Source: Lepraria neglecta
Lineage: Eukaryota > Ascomycota > Lecanoromycetes > Lecanorales > Stereocaulaceae
Assembly: GCA_033220425.1 (NCBI GenBank)
Contig: CM065647.1
Location: 5,208,001-5,272,000 of the forward strand
Length of the DNA stretch: 64,000 bases
Reading direction: 5' to 3'
Shown here: positions 21,494 through 33,179 of the stretch, piece after piece
Layout of the letters: each line of letters opens with the position of its first letter
Numbering within the stretch: the first letter of the stretch is position 1
Notes under the pieces: generated by a model
The model's database searches: none
The model's input: only the letters and a program-made list of their open reading frames with translations
Told to the model about the DNA's origin: nothing
Translations under genes and position numbers: made by a program

Positions 21494-23351
21494 ATGGCTC
21501 AGAAATCTAGCTGGCTCGACAGCCTCGAGCCACTCAATTTGACTACCTTAGCCATGCCCCAACTCGATATCAGGAACCACTTTCTCGAAGCTTCGAACCA
21601 TGTATGCAAGATGACTGATGAACTCTTCCCGGATGGATTTCAGATATTCCCGAGCAACGACTTGCGTCTTGTCGACCGTCCTGTCGCCCTAGGCACCTTG
21701 TGCTTTGTCGGCTTATGCCTACTACTCATCACCTGGAAGGTATGGCTCTAATAGAACTCCTCATCAATTTCAAGCAATGTTTCGGGATCTCCATTGACAT
21801 GTGAGGACAGACCGTATACAATCTCTACATCTCGCCACTCAGAAACATTCCTGGACCACCCCTTGCCAAAATCACCTCTAAATGGATCACATTCAACGAG
21901 CTCGCTGGCAATCGAAGTCTCGTCGTTGCGAAAGCGCATGAAGAATACGGTCCCGTCATCAGGCTTGCCCCCAACGAACTCTCATTCTCAGACCGATCCT
22001 GTATCAAGGAGCTCTACATGTCGGGCAGTAAGTTCCCAAAGTCCCGTCGCTATGTAGGATTTGCCTCCGGCACACGCGCCTCCTTTGACATGACCGACAA
22101 AGATCAACATCGCGAGAGACGCAATCTCGTCCGCCATGTTCTGGCCCAATCAAACATTGATGAATGCGAACAACTTATTGCTGACCAAGTACGCAAGTCA
22201 CTGTATTGGATTCCTCGTGTGAAGGGGCAGTCAGTGGAGATTATGCTTTGGCTGAGAAGACTCATGCTTGACACTGCAGGTGAGAGATGTGAACTACACT
22301 TTGATTTATGATTTGAAATACTGATGAACTATTAGGCGGTTTGTTTCTTGGGCGCTCATTTGGCGCTCTCGAGACTTACGAACCTCCAAAGTTCCTAGGC
22401 GACCTTGACGATTTCTTTGCCATAGCCGCTTTGCGGTGGTTCGCTCCCTGGATACTAGTCATATTGTCAATCCTCCCCTTCTCCGCCGTCCAACATTTTC
22501 TCGGAGCCCAGCACCGAAGCTATGAATATGGCCGCAAGGCATTTAACGAGTACATCGTGCAGAACGGCCGACATTCTGGTCGTATCGACCTGCTTACAAA
22601 GATGGTCGCCACACAAGTGGATAGCACACAAGAGAACAAGTCAATGACCGACGCAGAGATAGCAGACGAGCTGGGAAGTCTTCTTGTTGGCGCCACAGAT
22701 ACTACCGTCGTAGTCGCTACCTGGCTGCTCTGGGAACTGGCTCAGCGCCCAGAATGGCAAAAGCGGATCGGGCAAGAGCTACGAGAAAACAAGGTCGAAT
22801 TCATCGAAGGCGTGCCTAGGTACAAGTCGATCAAATCACTGCCCGTCCTCGACGGTTTTGTGATGGAATCGATGAGGATGCACCCAGCTCAGTCTATAGG
22901 CCTACCAAGAGTTGCGCGGACCAGCGACGCAAGCATTGGAGGCATTAAAGTGCCTGCTGGGGTACGTATCCCAGAGTTCCCCATATCTAACAAACGTATA
23001 GCTGACCGTGTTCCTAAGACCACCGTCTCACTCCAAAGCCGCAACGTCCAGCGCGATCCAGACACCTACCCTTTACCACAAGAGTTCCTCCCCGAGCGAT
23101 GGATTGAAACGAACGGCGGTACTAAAGAAATGAAGGACTCGTTCATCATTTTCTCGAAAGGCTCGCGCGCTTGTTTAGGACAGTATGTAGCTACCATGGA
23201 GCTCAAGTTCTTCGTGGCAAGCTTCGTCAATGGTTGGAATCTTCGCCTAGGAAAGGAGACTACTGAGGAAACGATGAAGCAAGCGGACTACTTTCTGGGC
23301 TTTCCGAAGGCGCGAGAGTGTCATGTAGTTTTTGAGAAAGTGGAGGAGTAG
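21494..23351 (+). CDS. Cytochrome P450 monooxygenase, four exons
   Basis: Exons are 21494-21739, 21811-22279, 22336-22961 and 23019-23351; introns are 71, 56 and 57 bases. The protein has 557 residues. An N-terminal helix (LGTLCFVGLCLLLITW) is followed by the hinge LRNIPGPPLAK. The oxygen-binding helix reads LLVGATDTTVV, the ExxR motif is ESMR, the PERW-type motif is LPERW, and the heme ligand loop is FSKGSRACLGQ. The last intron is open and a multiple of three; splicing restores VPAG-TTVSLQSRNVQRDP, which fits the family. The N-terminal 80 residues before the anchor are unusually long. It likely oxidises a small lipophilic metabolite; the substrate is unknown. Confidence 0.88.
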
Positions 23352-24600
23352 GCCGGTGTTGGCCTGTGTGGAGTCTAACATGTCTTACGAGTTATGAGGT
23401 GATGTTGATGAAATTGATGGATTGCAAATCATCTGACACACCTGACACATTTGAGGCGTATGCCACGAATAATACGGATCTCTCATGGATTCCTGCTTGA
23501 AAAGTCCTTCGGACTCATTTCTCTATCAGAGCTTAGTTGAAGGACGCTCAGCCGACCGTCAATAACGCGTCGAGGCTTTCCGCAATTTCCCTAACCTTTT
23601 TCTCTCACGTTGCACCTGCCAAGGAATATTGGGGCTAAGGTGGTCCAGCTTACCAACCCCAGCCAACAGATCTCTACAACTTTGCTGACAGGCCTAGCAA
23701 TGTTTGCCAAGACGTACTAATGACAGGCCAGAAGTCTACCCGCTTGCTTAAACGTTGCTTTCTTGGTAGGTGCTACCTAAGGGAGGGCTCAGCCAGCCAC
23801 AAAGATGCACTCTGATTCGTGGACATACTCGGTGCTTAACATTTCAGCATCCACCTTCCCTAAGAGCTATGGCGTCCAGATGTCACGCTTCAAGATGATC
23901 AGGGCTGAGAACTAGGTCACTGTCGCTATATCTTGAAGGGCCAGCTACGGAGATTCAAAACTTCTTGGTAACGTCAGATACCGCTTTCCAACTCACTAGC
24001 TACCATTTAACAGCTGACACTGTTTCAGTAAATCAACCTGGCGTCATATCGGCCTTATCAAAATTGTCCATCATCTCGTATTGACACGCCATATGTCGTT
24101 TTAGTATCTACTCGACCGAAACTTGGCCTTTGGACGTTCGGCTGCTAAAGTGTATGATGCTTTAGGACTTGAGAATCGTGCACTCAAGGATACTGGGCCG
24201 TTCGGGATACTTTGAGTAGAAGCTCAAAGCTTGCCAGGCAAGCTTAAATCTAACCTCTATAGGCGAAGCTCGCCGCTGGCAGCTAATTCTGTCAGTAGCG
24301 AAACTCAGCTGAGTGTTCCTGAGTTTTTCACCAATGAGAAATTGGTCTGCACAATGGTTCGCCTAGAAAGAGAGTCGAAACCTCCAAACTGCAATCTATT
24401 TTGACCTAAAGATGATGGCACTCATAGGCACAGCTAAAACTGCAATGTGGGGCCACAATCCAGGTATTGTTATGTTATCAGCCATAGGATTTTCAGCATA
24501 AAGGGTGCTCCAGTGCCTTATCAGATTTAACCATTCCCCCAGAATATCGCCTTCTTTTGATAGTCTTAGGAGGACTTGGCTCGTCAGTGTTTCTACTCCA
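23352..24600. other. 1.25-kb gene-poor region
   Basis: No gene is supported. The right end carries a TATA-like CATAAAGG at 24,498-24,505, about 100 bases before the first orphan-family copy and resembling the TATA box region of the second copy. Confidence 0.4.
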
Positions 24601-24602
24601 TA

Positions 24603-26910
24603 ATGTTTGTTTCGGGACCAAAATGTGCTAACTGCTGATTCCACCTACAGTCCCCGATGTTTAGGATCGACTCAATCATAGCTCCCAATCAGGGATACCC
24701 TGTCACAGTGCTTACTGCTGAGGGAGGAAGACTATGCCAATTTGCGCGCAAAAACCTAGCAGTATGGAGCAGAGACCCCTCGATGAAGGATTTGCCCCTT
24801 GCACTACCTAGTAATAACGCAAGCATTGCTATCACTCTGGCGGCGGGCTCCCCATTTTTGAATCATGAGCACAATTTGACCGCTAAACTTGATGGGAAGA
24901 CATTCATCCGATCCCCACACACCTTCACACTTACTCGAGCTGTGGCTGTTGCACTGCAACTTCTTCTGGTCAAATCCGGGTTAACTACAAAGCCATGGTG
25001 TTACTCTGGGAACGTCAGATGGATTTTGAGAGAAACAGAAGGGAAGTTACCGGACCTTGACCTTGGAACAACGCCTTTGGAGATCTATATACTCTTGCCC
25101 GACGTCCGATCCTACTTAATAGATGCCGGGATTCCCCGGAGGTTACTCAAAGAAGTGATTCCAGCTTGGAGGAATCTGCCCTCCAACGTACAACCGTCTT
25201 CGACGTACGTCCCGTGGCACATCTTCGTCATCGATTACCTGTTCAATAATCCAGTTCTCTGGTACGAAGCTTTTATTGGACTTAGCACTTATGCTACACC
25301 GCTCTCCGCCGAGAAGGACCCGCATATCAAAATCAACTGCTGGCTCGAATTATGGTTGTCGGACCTCACTACTACCTTGGGCAAAACAAGAATCCGAAAC
25401 AGTATGAATTGCTACGACTTGGCATCTTTAGCTCAGATCATCTTGTCGCCAGGTATAAGCAACCTACACGGTGTGTTATGAAGTTCCTGAAACCCTATAG
25501 CCTCCTCGCGCCAACAAAATTGATCGGCCGAGAAGCTGGGAAACTGGATCTGATAACCAACACACATAACCAGTGCAACAATTCTTTCTACCTTTCTCCA
25601 AGATTTGAACCCGCGATGTTGTGCAGCGATGAATCGCCGTCACGATCGGCATTTGAAAACCACGTGTTCTTGATGCTAGATTTCGGGGAGAGAGAACGTG
25701 TCTCCCACACGTGTGCCGGCCCACAGAAAGGCGAGCATACGTTGGCAAGACATATTGACGTAGCAATCGAGAAAACGGAGCACAACATATTATACAAAGC
25801 CCTCGGGCCGGCAGGCACTTTCAAAGATGTTGAGACAGGCCCTGGTGTCATCAGCCTCCAAACTCCGGCAAGTTTCCTCAAGCCCGTTGCGAAGGCTCCT
25901 CCTAAGACTCCAAACAAGGATATGAACTTGCTCCAGAGGATGACTGAACATTTCGGGCCGCGACTAGGAGATCTTAGCGATGTCGTAGTCAATATAACCA
26001 GACGGGCTGTAGTTGCAACATACACGTTCCGGCCGAAAATCTCCACAGACAACTTAATCAGTATCAACATTTTCCGGATTAAAATGCCAAAGGAGGCGGA
26101 CGAAAGTGTAAAGGAAGCCATGAAAGTTGCAAAGCACCAAGGAGCTACGGATGAAGCCTATAACTTTCGAAGAGCCTCGATGAAGAAAGGCAGCTTTACG
26201 GAACTTGAACCAGCGACGAAAAGAGTATCAGCAGATGAAACAATAGCACCCCACGAAAAAGAGCGAACGGTCTATACGTATAGAGAACTTTACGACGACG
26301 GCAGTTCTGGCATTGCCGGTGGGGTTCGAGTGTTCCAGTACGTACCCGAACCATATGGAGGTGCCTACTTTCTGGTTACCCTGGAATCCCAACGAGAGAA
26401 CTCAGCGTCGCTTTATTAGTACCGCGACCTCATAAAGAACGATGTCTTAACCGATCCACTGACCATGAAGATGACCATCAACGAAGACGCGGTTGAGAGT
26501 ATGCCAGCTGGTGACGTTCCCGTAGGAGAAACTATGGAATATCTCGTAGAGATATGATTGCCCATATCCCTCATAACCTACCTATTAGAACTAAAAGTAT
26601 GTCCAGGCTACCGTGACAACGCAAGCTTGGTGGGTAGGCTACAATGTTGAGCTCGAGCATAGGGTGAATTTTGCCTCTAATTGCTGCCTTCCACCAACTA
26701 CTTCGCGCTAACATGCTCTAGATATTCTTGCTACTCACGGCCGAAGTAACGGTGGACAATCGTGTTAAATTATTCCTCTTGGCAAATAGGAATAGGGATG
26801 AAGTCGTTACGATTACACTGTATGGTCCGAACCTCGAACAGGATAGCTTTGGATCGGAGGAAAAAGCCGTTGATGCTGAGGCCGAGGATGCCGAGACCGA
26901 AGATGTTTAG
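24603..26910 (+). CDS. Orphan protein, first copy of a tandem pair; possibly damaged
   Basis: The main frame runs from about 24,651 after a likely acceptor (CCACCTACAG) to 25,481, with IDSIIAPNQGYPVTVLTAEG near its start. A second long frame (25,352-26,416) continues the protein; a junction near 25,452/25,531 would join them in frame, but no strong splice pair is visible. A TAG at 26,417-26,419 interrupts YRDLIKND unless a 45-base intron with a weak GTTACC donor is used. A last exon after CTCTAG (about 26,725) adds VTVDNRVKLFLLANRN and a very acidic tail ending at 26,910. The start ATG at 24,603 has a poor donor (GTTTCG) compared with the second copy. No known domain is recognised; the alternating strands suggest beta-sandwich folds. 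Confidence 0.45.
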
Positions 26911-27878
26911 ACTTAGCTTCGTCTACACGATGATTTTAGCTATCATTTGGCCCGGAATCAGCGTGAATTGGGAGGATGCACGTGCAGGGCAGGAAATTGC
27001 TAAAGCACCAAGCATCAGTCCTTCAATTGAGAGATGTGAGATCCGATGCTTGACAAGCTTGAATGGCACTAGCTCCACGGGTTACTAGAACTGATTCCAT
27101 TCTACTACAGCACGTGAAGGAAGATTTATTCAATCGACCTAAAGTTGAGCGACCTCCTCAAACTGTTTCTACAGTGCTACAACAGCCAAGCAAGCTTCAG
27201 GTCCAAGGGAGTCTAGCTTGTCGTCTTTTTTACTGATGTGGAGAAAGAAGACTACCAGTTTGCTTGATAGTTAGTCCTTCCAATGGCTTTTCCAGTCACG
27301 ATAACGAGTCAGGATTCATTGACATGCTTGGTATGGGGATACAACTGCATAATGTGAGATGACGTACAGTCCACACCCTATGGGTCTGGTCCCTGTATGT
27401 ACAACTCTTGCGAAGAATGGTGCGGAGAATAGAGCATAGCCGATAAAACAAGATCTGGTTTCTTACATCAACTACCTACTGGCTGCCGCCTCTGACTCCG
27501 TAGTAGACTGACCTGGCGTCGTCTCGGCCTCTAAAGAATGCACACTCCGCTCGTTTTCATGAATCAGCTTGGCAGCTACTAGAGCCCGAAGCTTACCAAA
27601 TAAGTGAGAAATAGACGAGTCTAACTTTCCTGGGCTCTTGGTAGTAGAGGTCGTCATTGCGCCTGCTCATACCTAGAAGGTCCAGCTGAACTGCTCGTGG
27701 TGCTCGCTAACAACATGGTCGGCTAGCCATGGCTTTGGCTAGAAGGAGCATCGGCGAGTCCAAATTACAATATAATTTCTACCAACGACGCTAGCGGCTG
27801 TGGCACTCACAAACACAACTGGAACCAAAATGACCTATCATTCAGGTATGACACCCATGAAACTTCCTGAATTTCGAG
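26911..27878. other. About 1 kb between the two orphan copies
   Basis: No certain gene. A 61-codon minus-strand frame at 27,472-27,657 starts with a good ATG and is Ser/Thr/Glu-rich; it could be a small protein, but nothing else supports it. Confidence 0.3.
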
Positions 27879-27885
27879 TATAAAA
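27879..27885 (+). promoter_or_regulatory. TATA box of the second orphan copy
   Basis: TATAAAA lies 79 bases upstream of the ATG at 27,964. The surrounding bases resemble those upstream of the first copy (CATAAAGG at 24,498), which suggests the duplicated unit included its promoter. Confidence 0.45.
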
Positions 27886-27963
27886 GGCGCTCTAATGTCT
27901 TCCTTGTTGGAATTGACCCTCTTCTCTGAGAGCAACGCCCTCTCTTGGCAGACCTAGGTGAAC

Positions 27964-28275
27964 ATGGCCCGTAAGTCTCTCACTTTCTTGGAAAAAATTT
28001 TAGCCATTACTTGAGGGGCGAATGTTTAAAATACTTACAGAACCAACTGTCTCTATCGATGCGGTCATAACTCCCAACCCGGGTTACCCGGTCACAGTCC
28101 TCACCAATGGGGCAAGGGTTTGCAAGTTTGCTCCTCGAAACCTGGAAGTGTGGTACAAGGGTACTACAAATGATACAACCACTCTCGCGCTGCCAAGCGA
28201 CGATGCACGCCTTGATATCACAGTGACTGTGTACCCTCCCCACTGCACCTCCAAAATCAACCCACCCCCTCCGTA
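27964..28275 (+). pseudogene. Second, truncated copy of the orphan gene
   Basis: A seven-base first exon (ATGGCCC, 27,964-27,970) with a good donor GTAAGT joins after CTTACAG (28,040) to give MAQPTVSIDAVITPNPGYPV. This matches the first copy closely: PGYPVTVLTNGARVCKFAPR here versus QGYPVTVLTAEGGRLCQFAR there. After about 85 residues the resemblance ends at Pro-rich residues and a stop at 28,273-28,275. The rest of the 2-kb gene is missing, so this is a 5' remnant. It is the better guide to the true start and first intron of the family. Confidence 0.6.
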
Positions 28276-28750
28276 GGGACAACCGCTGAATCCCTAATAT
28301 GGACCGCAATCCATCGGCCTTGTCTGCGCCTGCTTCCCCGTAATGGCACTGCTCTTCGGCCAGATCTCTCGCGAGCACACCGCCGCCAACAGCGGATAGA
28401 GATCGCCTTCGCCAACAAGCAGCAAAGGCAGCTCCACTTTTCGGCGGCTCACTGGTGGTCAGGATAATTACGTCAAAACCGCTGGGGATGATGGAGTTCC
28501 TTTGCATGATATTTCGTGGCCGTTGGCGATGGATCGCGGTAGTGATGGTGGCAAGGATAGTTCCGCGATGTTGTTGCCGGCGGGTGGGACTGTGGTGAAG
28601 AATGATGTGGAGTGGAATGCTGAGGCGGCGAATAGATGATGTGATGCCAGAATATACTAAACATGCAAGTATTATATTAGGAGAGTTGTCTTCAACACGC
28701 AAGTCCTCTTTCATACCGCGACATCTCATCCCCACGGTTATCATAATCCA
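28276..28750. other. Debris between relic genes
   Basis: A plus-strand frame of about 65 codons (28,439-28,639; GGQDNYVKTAGDDGVPLHD) looks protein-like, with regular Gly/Asp/Val use, but has no start or recognised family; it may be another relic. A 259-codon minus-strand frame covering 28,007-28,786 overlaps the orphan copy and is treated as chance. Confidence 0.3.
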
Positions 28751-28751
28751 C

Positions 28752-29560
28752 TTATTCAATCTATACGAATTCTCATTCATCATCAATACAATCCCTCAAA
28801 TAAACCACCTCATACCTCCTCAACACCTCCGGAACCCTTACACCATTGTAATTATCCTTATAAAACCTCACCACCTCCAAAAACCCCCACCAAAGCGCCA
28901 CATACAGCACCTACAGTAAAATTGAATCCAGTATTGCCTTATCCCCCACCCCCAAAACCTCCACACTCGTCATATTCTTACCAAACAGGCACAAACTCAC
29001 ACTGCCGGCCCGGCCCGAAAAAGTAATCGGAACAACCCTATGCAGGTCCATCTTAGCAATGAAGCTATAGACATTACTCTCCGTCCTCGTTCTGTGTATA
29101 TTCGTCACCGCATCAATGACTGCCTAAATACTCAGCCTCTCTCTCGCGGAGCCCGACGAAGCGTATGCCGTCCTAATAAGCGTCAGCGTCCTCAGCACGC
29201 GCGTGAGCGGGCTATTCGGTTTCCCTAACCCAGCATACGGATCAACGGTGTCATGGGAGTTAGCCGGTAAGGGATAGGTGGCGCCAAGGGGCGGAGTTGG
29301 AGTGTTTCGTGGTAGAAAGGGGGGAAGCCCGCGATCATGTTCTGGAGTTCCTTTTTCGTTAATTTGAGATGGGACGAGATTTCGGGGAGGGGAGGGAACC
29401 CTTCAGATGGGCGACAAGGACGAGTTTCCCTCCTGCTTTGGAATAAGCGGGGGTTTCCTGGCAGCAGAGTTCGGCGGTTGAGAATCTCATAGCTAAACAG
29501 AGTTGGTGGTCTAGTCCGCTTGCTCCGCCACTTAGCAGCAAACCATATGCTTCAAGAGAC
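28752..29560 (-). pseudogene. Broken conserved fungal hypothetical gene
   Basis: Read right to left, pieces in different frames form one protein-like series: a start near 29,500 (LNRRTLLPGNPRLFQ), then NMIAGFPPFYHETLQL near 29,330, GKPNSPLTRVLRTLTLIRTA near 29,210, KMDLHRVVPITFSGRAGSVS near 29,020, and VLYVALWWGFLEVVRFYKDN, RRYEVVYLRDCIDDE down to about 28,752. Each piece looks well conserved in composition, but at least three frame changes or stops separate them. I have seen similar proteins annotated as hypothetical in ascomycetes and know no function. It lies head-to-head with the O-methyltransferase relic. Confidence 0.5.
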
Positions 29561-30498
29561 TTCGATTGGGGTCTTCAAGCCGACCAAGTTCACTCTTGCT
29601 CTTCTTCAGCCAGTCTTTGGAGAGTGGATCAACCATCTGTATGTCGCTTGGCAATGAAACTCACAAGCGTACACTCCTACGTACTAATGGCTAACTTAGT
29701 TACGATACGACGATCCCTTACTTCTTCAAGACGCCCGAGTGTCTGGCTCAGAAGGGCTACAAAAACCCTGTGGATCCCGCTGACGGCGCTTTCCAGTACA
29801 CGACGGGTTGGAAGGGAGACCTGTTTCACTACTACGATGCCCATCCTAGGGAAGGGGAATCGTTCAACCACGTCATGGGCGGTGTGATGGCTCTCCAGGC
29901 CGGATGGCTGGACATCTTCCCGCATAATACCCCTCTAAATCCGGACACCGACCTTCCTCTCTTAGTAGACGTGGAAGGGAATGTTGGTCACGACATGGAA
30001 AGATTCCGCCAAGCTCACCCAGAGACAGCTGCTCAGGCTAGAGGTCGTAAAGCTCTCCAAGCGTCCTGACCCCATCAACAAAATCGGCTATCACTTCTTC
30101 ACGCCACAGCCTATCAAAGATAAGACTTGTCCTGCTCAGCTAAGGTAGCGCGCATCACGGCCATTGGCTACTCAACCACAGGAGCGTGTGCATACTACAT
30201 GCATGGTATGCTCCACGACTGGTCCGACGAGCCAACTCGCAAGATTCTCGAGATGCAGAAAGGAGCAATGACGCCGGGCTACAGCACACTCCTGATACAT
30301 GACTATATTGCTCCTAAGGCCCTAGCCCACCTTCACACCACAGCGTACGATCTGACTATGATGGTGATGGTGGCGGGCGAGGAGAGGACCGAGTCGCATT
30401 GGCGCGAGTTGCTGAAGTCTGCTGACTATGAGGTGGTCAGGATCTGGAGATCGCCGCTGGCTGTGCAAGGCATTATCGAGGCAGAGATTGCGAAGTAG
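29561..30498 (+). pseudogene. Broken O-methyltransferase (sterigmatocystin OMT-like, plant-type family 2)
   Basis: An exon end FKPTKFTLALLQPVFGEWIN (to 29,638) is followed by a 61-base intron (GTATGT...ACTTAG) and YDTTIPYFFKTPECLAQKGY. Motif I is LLVDVEGNVGHDMERF, then HPETAAQ. At about 30,030-30,060 bases are lost and the frame changes; RPDPINKIGYHFFTPQP follows in another frame, and the first frame resumes as YYMHGMLHDWSDEPTRKILE (the OMT HD motif) through 30,498. The N-terminal dimerisation region is missing. Intact relatives methylate phenolic metabolites using SAM. Confidence 0.72.
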
Positions 30499-30675
30499 GA
30501 CTTCTTGAGGTGCATTTTCATTCAGATTCAATACGCTCAGCAAGGCCAGAAAACTCAAATTCTCGCTAGATGGATTTAGAGTGAATTGCATTATTCCGTG
30601 CCCACTACTTTCTCGCTATATTCTCTTCTTCAGGTTGCCAGCGTTCGTATCAACACTATAATTAGACAGTCTGAA

Positions 30676-31615
30676 TCATTTGTCGATGTTGACGTTGTTG
30701 GTGACGTCCCCAAAGACCTCTAGGCCGTGCGCGAGGTATTCCTGCACCATTTTCACTCGGGCCGTCATGTCGGTGCCCAGGGGGAGGAATCGCTCGGCTT
30801 CGCGTCCGGCTCCGGCACCCTCGCCCACTACGACCTCGTAGACCGCCTTCATGGCCTTTTCCTTGTCGCCGTTGATGGGAATCTTGCCGCTGGAGAGGAA
30901 CTGGATCGTCTGCTCAGCAACAGACCCCTTGTAATCGTCCGGGAGGGGATTCTTGCCGAACACGGCGGCGTTGCCCATGTTCGTGTTGAAGGTGCCCAGG
31001 ACGACGGTCAAGGCTCGGATGTTGAACGGGGCCACCTCTTTTGCCAGGACCTTTGTCAGACCTGTGAATGAATCCGAATTAGGGCTAACACACAAATGAG
31101 TAGTGGAGGATACACGTACCATCGAGCCCGGCCTTGGCTCCGGCATAAGCACCCATGCTGTCTCTAGCCTCGAGGGCCGCGCCACTACTCATGTTCACGA
31201 TGACGCCGAATCGTCGCTTGCGCATGTGAGGCAGCACCGCTCGGATCAGACGCAGAGGGCCGAAGTACATCGACTCCATCTCGGCACGGATCTCATCCTC
31301 GGCGAAGGTTTCTATGGGGGCGTAGATAGAAAAGCCTGCATTGTTCACCAAGATGTCGATCTCCTGGCCTGACTTCTCAAGGTCCTCGATAACCTGGGCG
31401 CTGTTGGGGCTGGCCACGTCCAGCTGGAGCCATTTCCCCCCCTTGCCCTCGACCTCCGCAACAAGCTCGGGCGTGCGCGAAGGGTTGCGTGAAGTCGCGA
31501 TTACGGTATGTCCGCCTGCCTGCGCGATGCGAGTGAGCGAGAGGCCAAAGCCGGAGGAGCAGCCTGTAATCAGCCAGGTAAGCTGCTTCTTGGGCGTGGT
31601 GAACGTGGCAGACAT
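30676..31615 (-). CDS. Short-chain dehydrogenase/reductase
   Basis: Exons 31615-31120 and 31061-30676 surround a 58-base intron (GTACGT...TTCACAG). The protein has 293 residues. The cofactor motif is TGCSSGFG, with NNAG at ILVNNAGFS, the catalytic Ser in VNMSSGAA and Tyr-x-x-x-Lys in YAGAKAG. This is the classical SDR layout, here close to the fungal versicolorin- or oxidoreductase-like type with a long C-terminal region. It is intact, unlike its left neighbours. The cofactor preference and substrate cannot be told from the sequence. Confidence 0.87.
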
Positions 31616-31787
31616 GGTTTCTGGTTTCGGGTTGGTGAAAGTTTGGCGAATTCGAAAATAATCAATTCGGTGAAGTCAGTGAAGCGACAAGTCTGATGAG
31701 AATCCCTATCAGATCAAGGTACGGTTTGTATATGTTGCAAGCCATTTGGTTTTCTGTTGGCTCTCTGTGGAGATAGAGACGGTGTTA

Positions 31788-31875
31788 TCGTAGATCCGAA
31801 AAACCTGTTGTAGCGTGGTTTTTTAGTTATCGATTGGCGCGCGCACACACCAAAATCTGAACAAAGTCGGCTTTT
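31788..31875 (+). repeat. Left terminal inverted repeat of the Tc1/mariner element
   Basis: 88 bases, perfect inverted copy of 35,746-35,833; preceded by TA at 31,786-31,787. Confidence 0.95.
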
Positions 31876-32013
31876 TACTAGATCTCCATCACCAGTAGTC
31901 AGAATCGTTCCTAAATGGGCAAAAGTGAAGCTCTTGGCATAGTGTTGCTTTTGCCCCCATAAACGGAGCTCTTGCCCGCGCTGTCGCTGCCTACCACCCT
32001 CGCCGCCGCCAAA

Positions 32014-33061
32014 ATGCCACCCCCACTAGGCTCTCAGACACGTTTCGATATCGAGCACTATCTCGACCGCGGTGATACAGTCAAAGATATAGTAGACCGT
32101 ACTGGTGTGACTCAACAGCAGATCTCCAAGATGAAGCGGAACCTGGAGGCGTGGGGGACGGTCGTTGCCCCATATATGGTGCAGGGCCGTCCCCGCCTTC
32201 TCACTGAAGTAATGGAGAAAGCCCTGACTGATTGGCTGGATGAAAAGCCACTGTCTTATCTCTTTGAAATGGTATATTTTCTATACGATATGTATAGTCT
32301 GACGCTCGGCGAGTCTACTATTCATGACACCCTGCGGCGATGTAATTGGTCACATAAAAAAGTAAGCCTCGCCTCCCATTAATATAAGGTATAGCCTGAC
32401 TTACTTATTAACGTCTGGACAGGCTTCCCACCGAGCTTCTCAGCGAGACCAGCGCGAGCGCGATGAATGGAAAGCAAAGCTATGTAGCTGGACCGCAAAT
32501 CAGCTGATATTTCTGGATGAGACCGCGTCCCATGAGCGTACCGCTGATAGGAAGTTTGGCTGGTCTCGTCTTGGTGCAGAGGTAGGGGTAAATACGCTAT
32601 TCAAAAGATCAAAGAGGTGGTCAGTTCTTCCTGCATATACGGTGGATGGATATATTGCCTGGACCACTATCCATGGTTCTCTCACCGAGACTTTATTCAA
32701 TGATTTTGTACGCAATAAGGTTCTCCCACAGTGTACCCCTGCAGCACTAGGAGGGCCTCGTTCAGTGCTTATCCTTGACAATGCATCTATCCACCACTCG
32801 CAGGAATTAGTGGATATGTGCGAGGCTGCAGGCGTTACATTAGCTTATCTTCCACCGTACTCACCAGACTATAACCCCATTGAGACCTCATTTGCTATCC
32901 TTAAGGGGTGGCTTAAAAGGAATGGTTATCTTATTGACGTATATGGTCCTGAGCCGGCAGACTTTGAGAGATTTTTGAATGATGCGGTAAGGGCGCAGGG
33001 CGACCTTGCTGACCATGGGGCACTATTTCGAGCAGCGGGCATATATTATGAAGGGCGGTAA
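32014..33061 (+). CDS. Tc1/mariner-family DDE transposase
   Basis: Exons 32,014-32,361 and 32,423-33,061 are joined over a 61-base intron (GTAAGC...GGACAG), giving 328 residues. The N-terminal half has two helix-turn-helix-like segments (TVKDIVDRTGVTQQQISKMK and LTLGESTIHDTLRRCNW). The catalytic core shows the first Asp in FLDETA, the second in LILDNASIHH, and the final Glu in YSPDYNPIE; 34 residues lie between the second Asp and the Glu, so it is DD34E, as in Tc1-like enzymes. Splicing restores SHKK-ASHRASQRDQRERD. The upstream TTG-initiated extension is not needed. The frame is intact, so the enzyme may be active. Confidence 0.9.
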
Positions 33062-33179
33062 AAAATAGCTAAATAGCAGAGAGATCTATATATAGACGGC
33101 GGGCTTAATGGAATTGCAATTAGAAAAGTGCTTTTGATTGGTAGTTGGCAAATAAGATATATATATGTGTGCAATTATC

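Noticed and set aside
28007-28786. 259-codon open frame on the minus strand
   Set aside because: It overlaps the better-supported orphan copy and relic sequence, has no recognisable motif, and its composition (many Arg, His, Cys) is typical of chance antisense frames.
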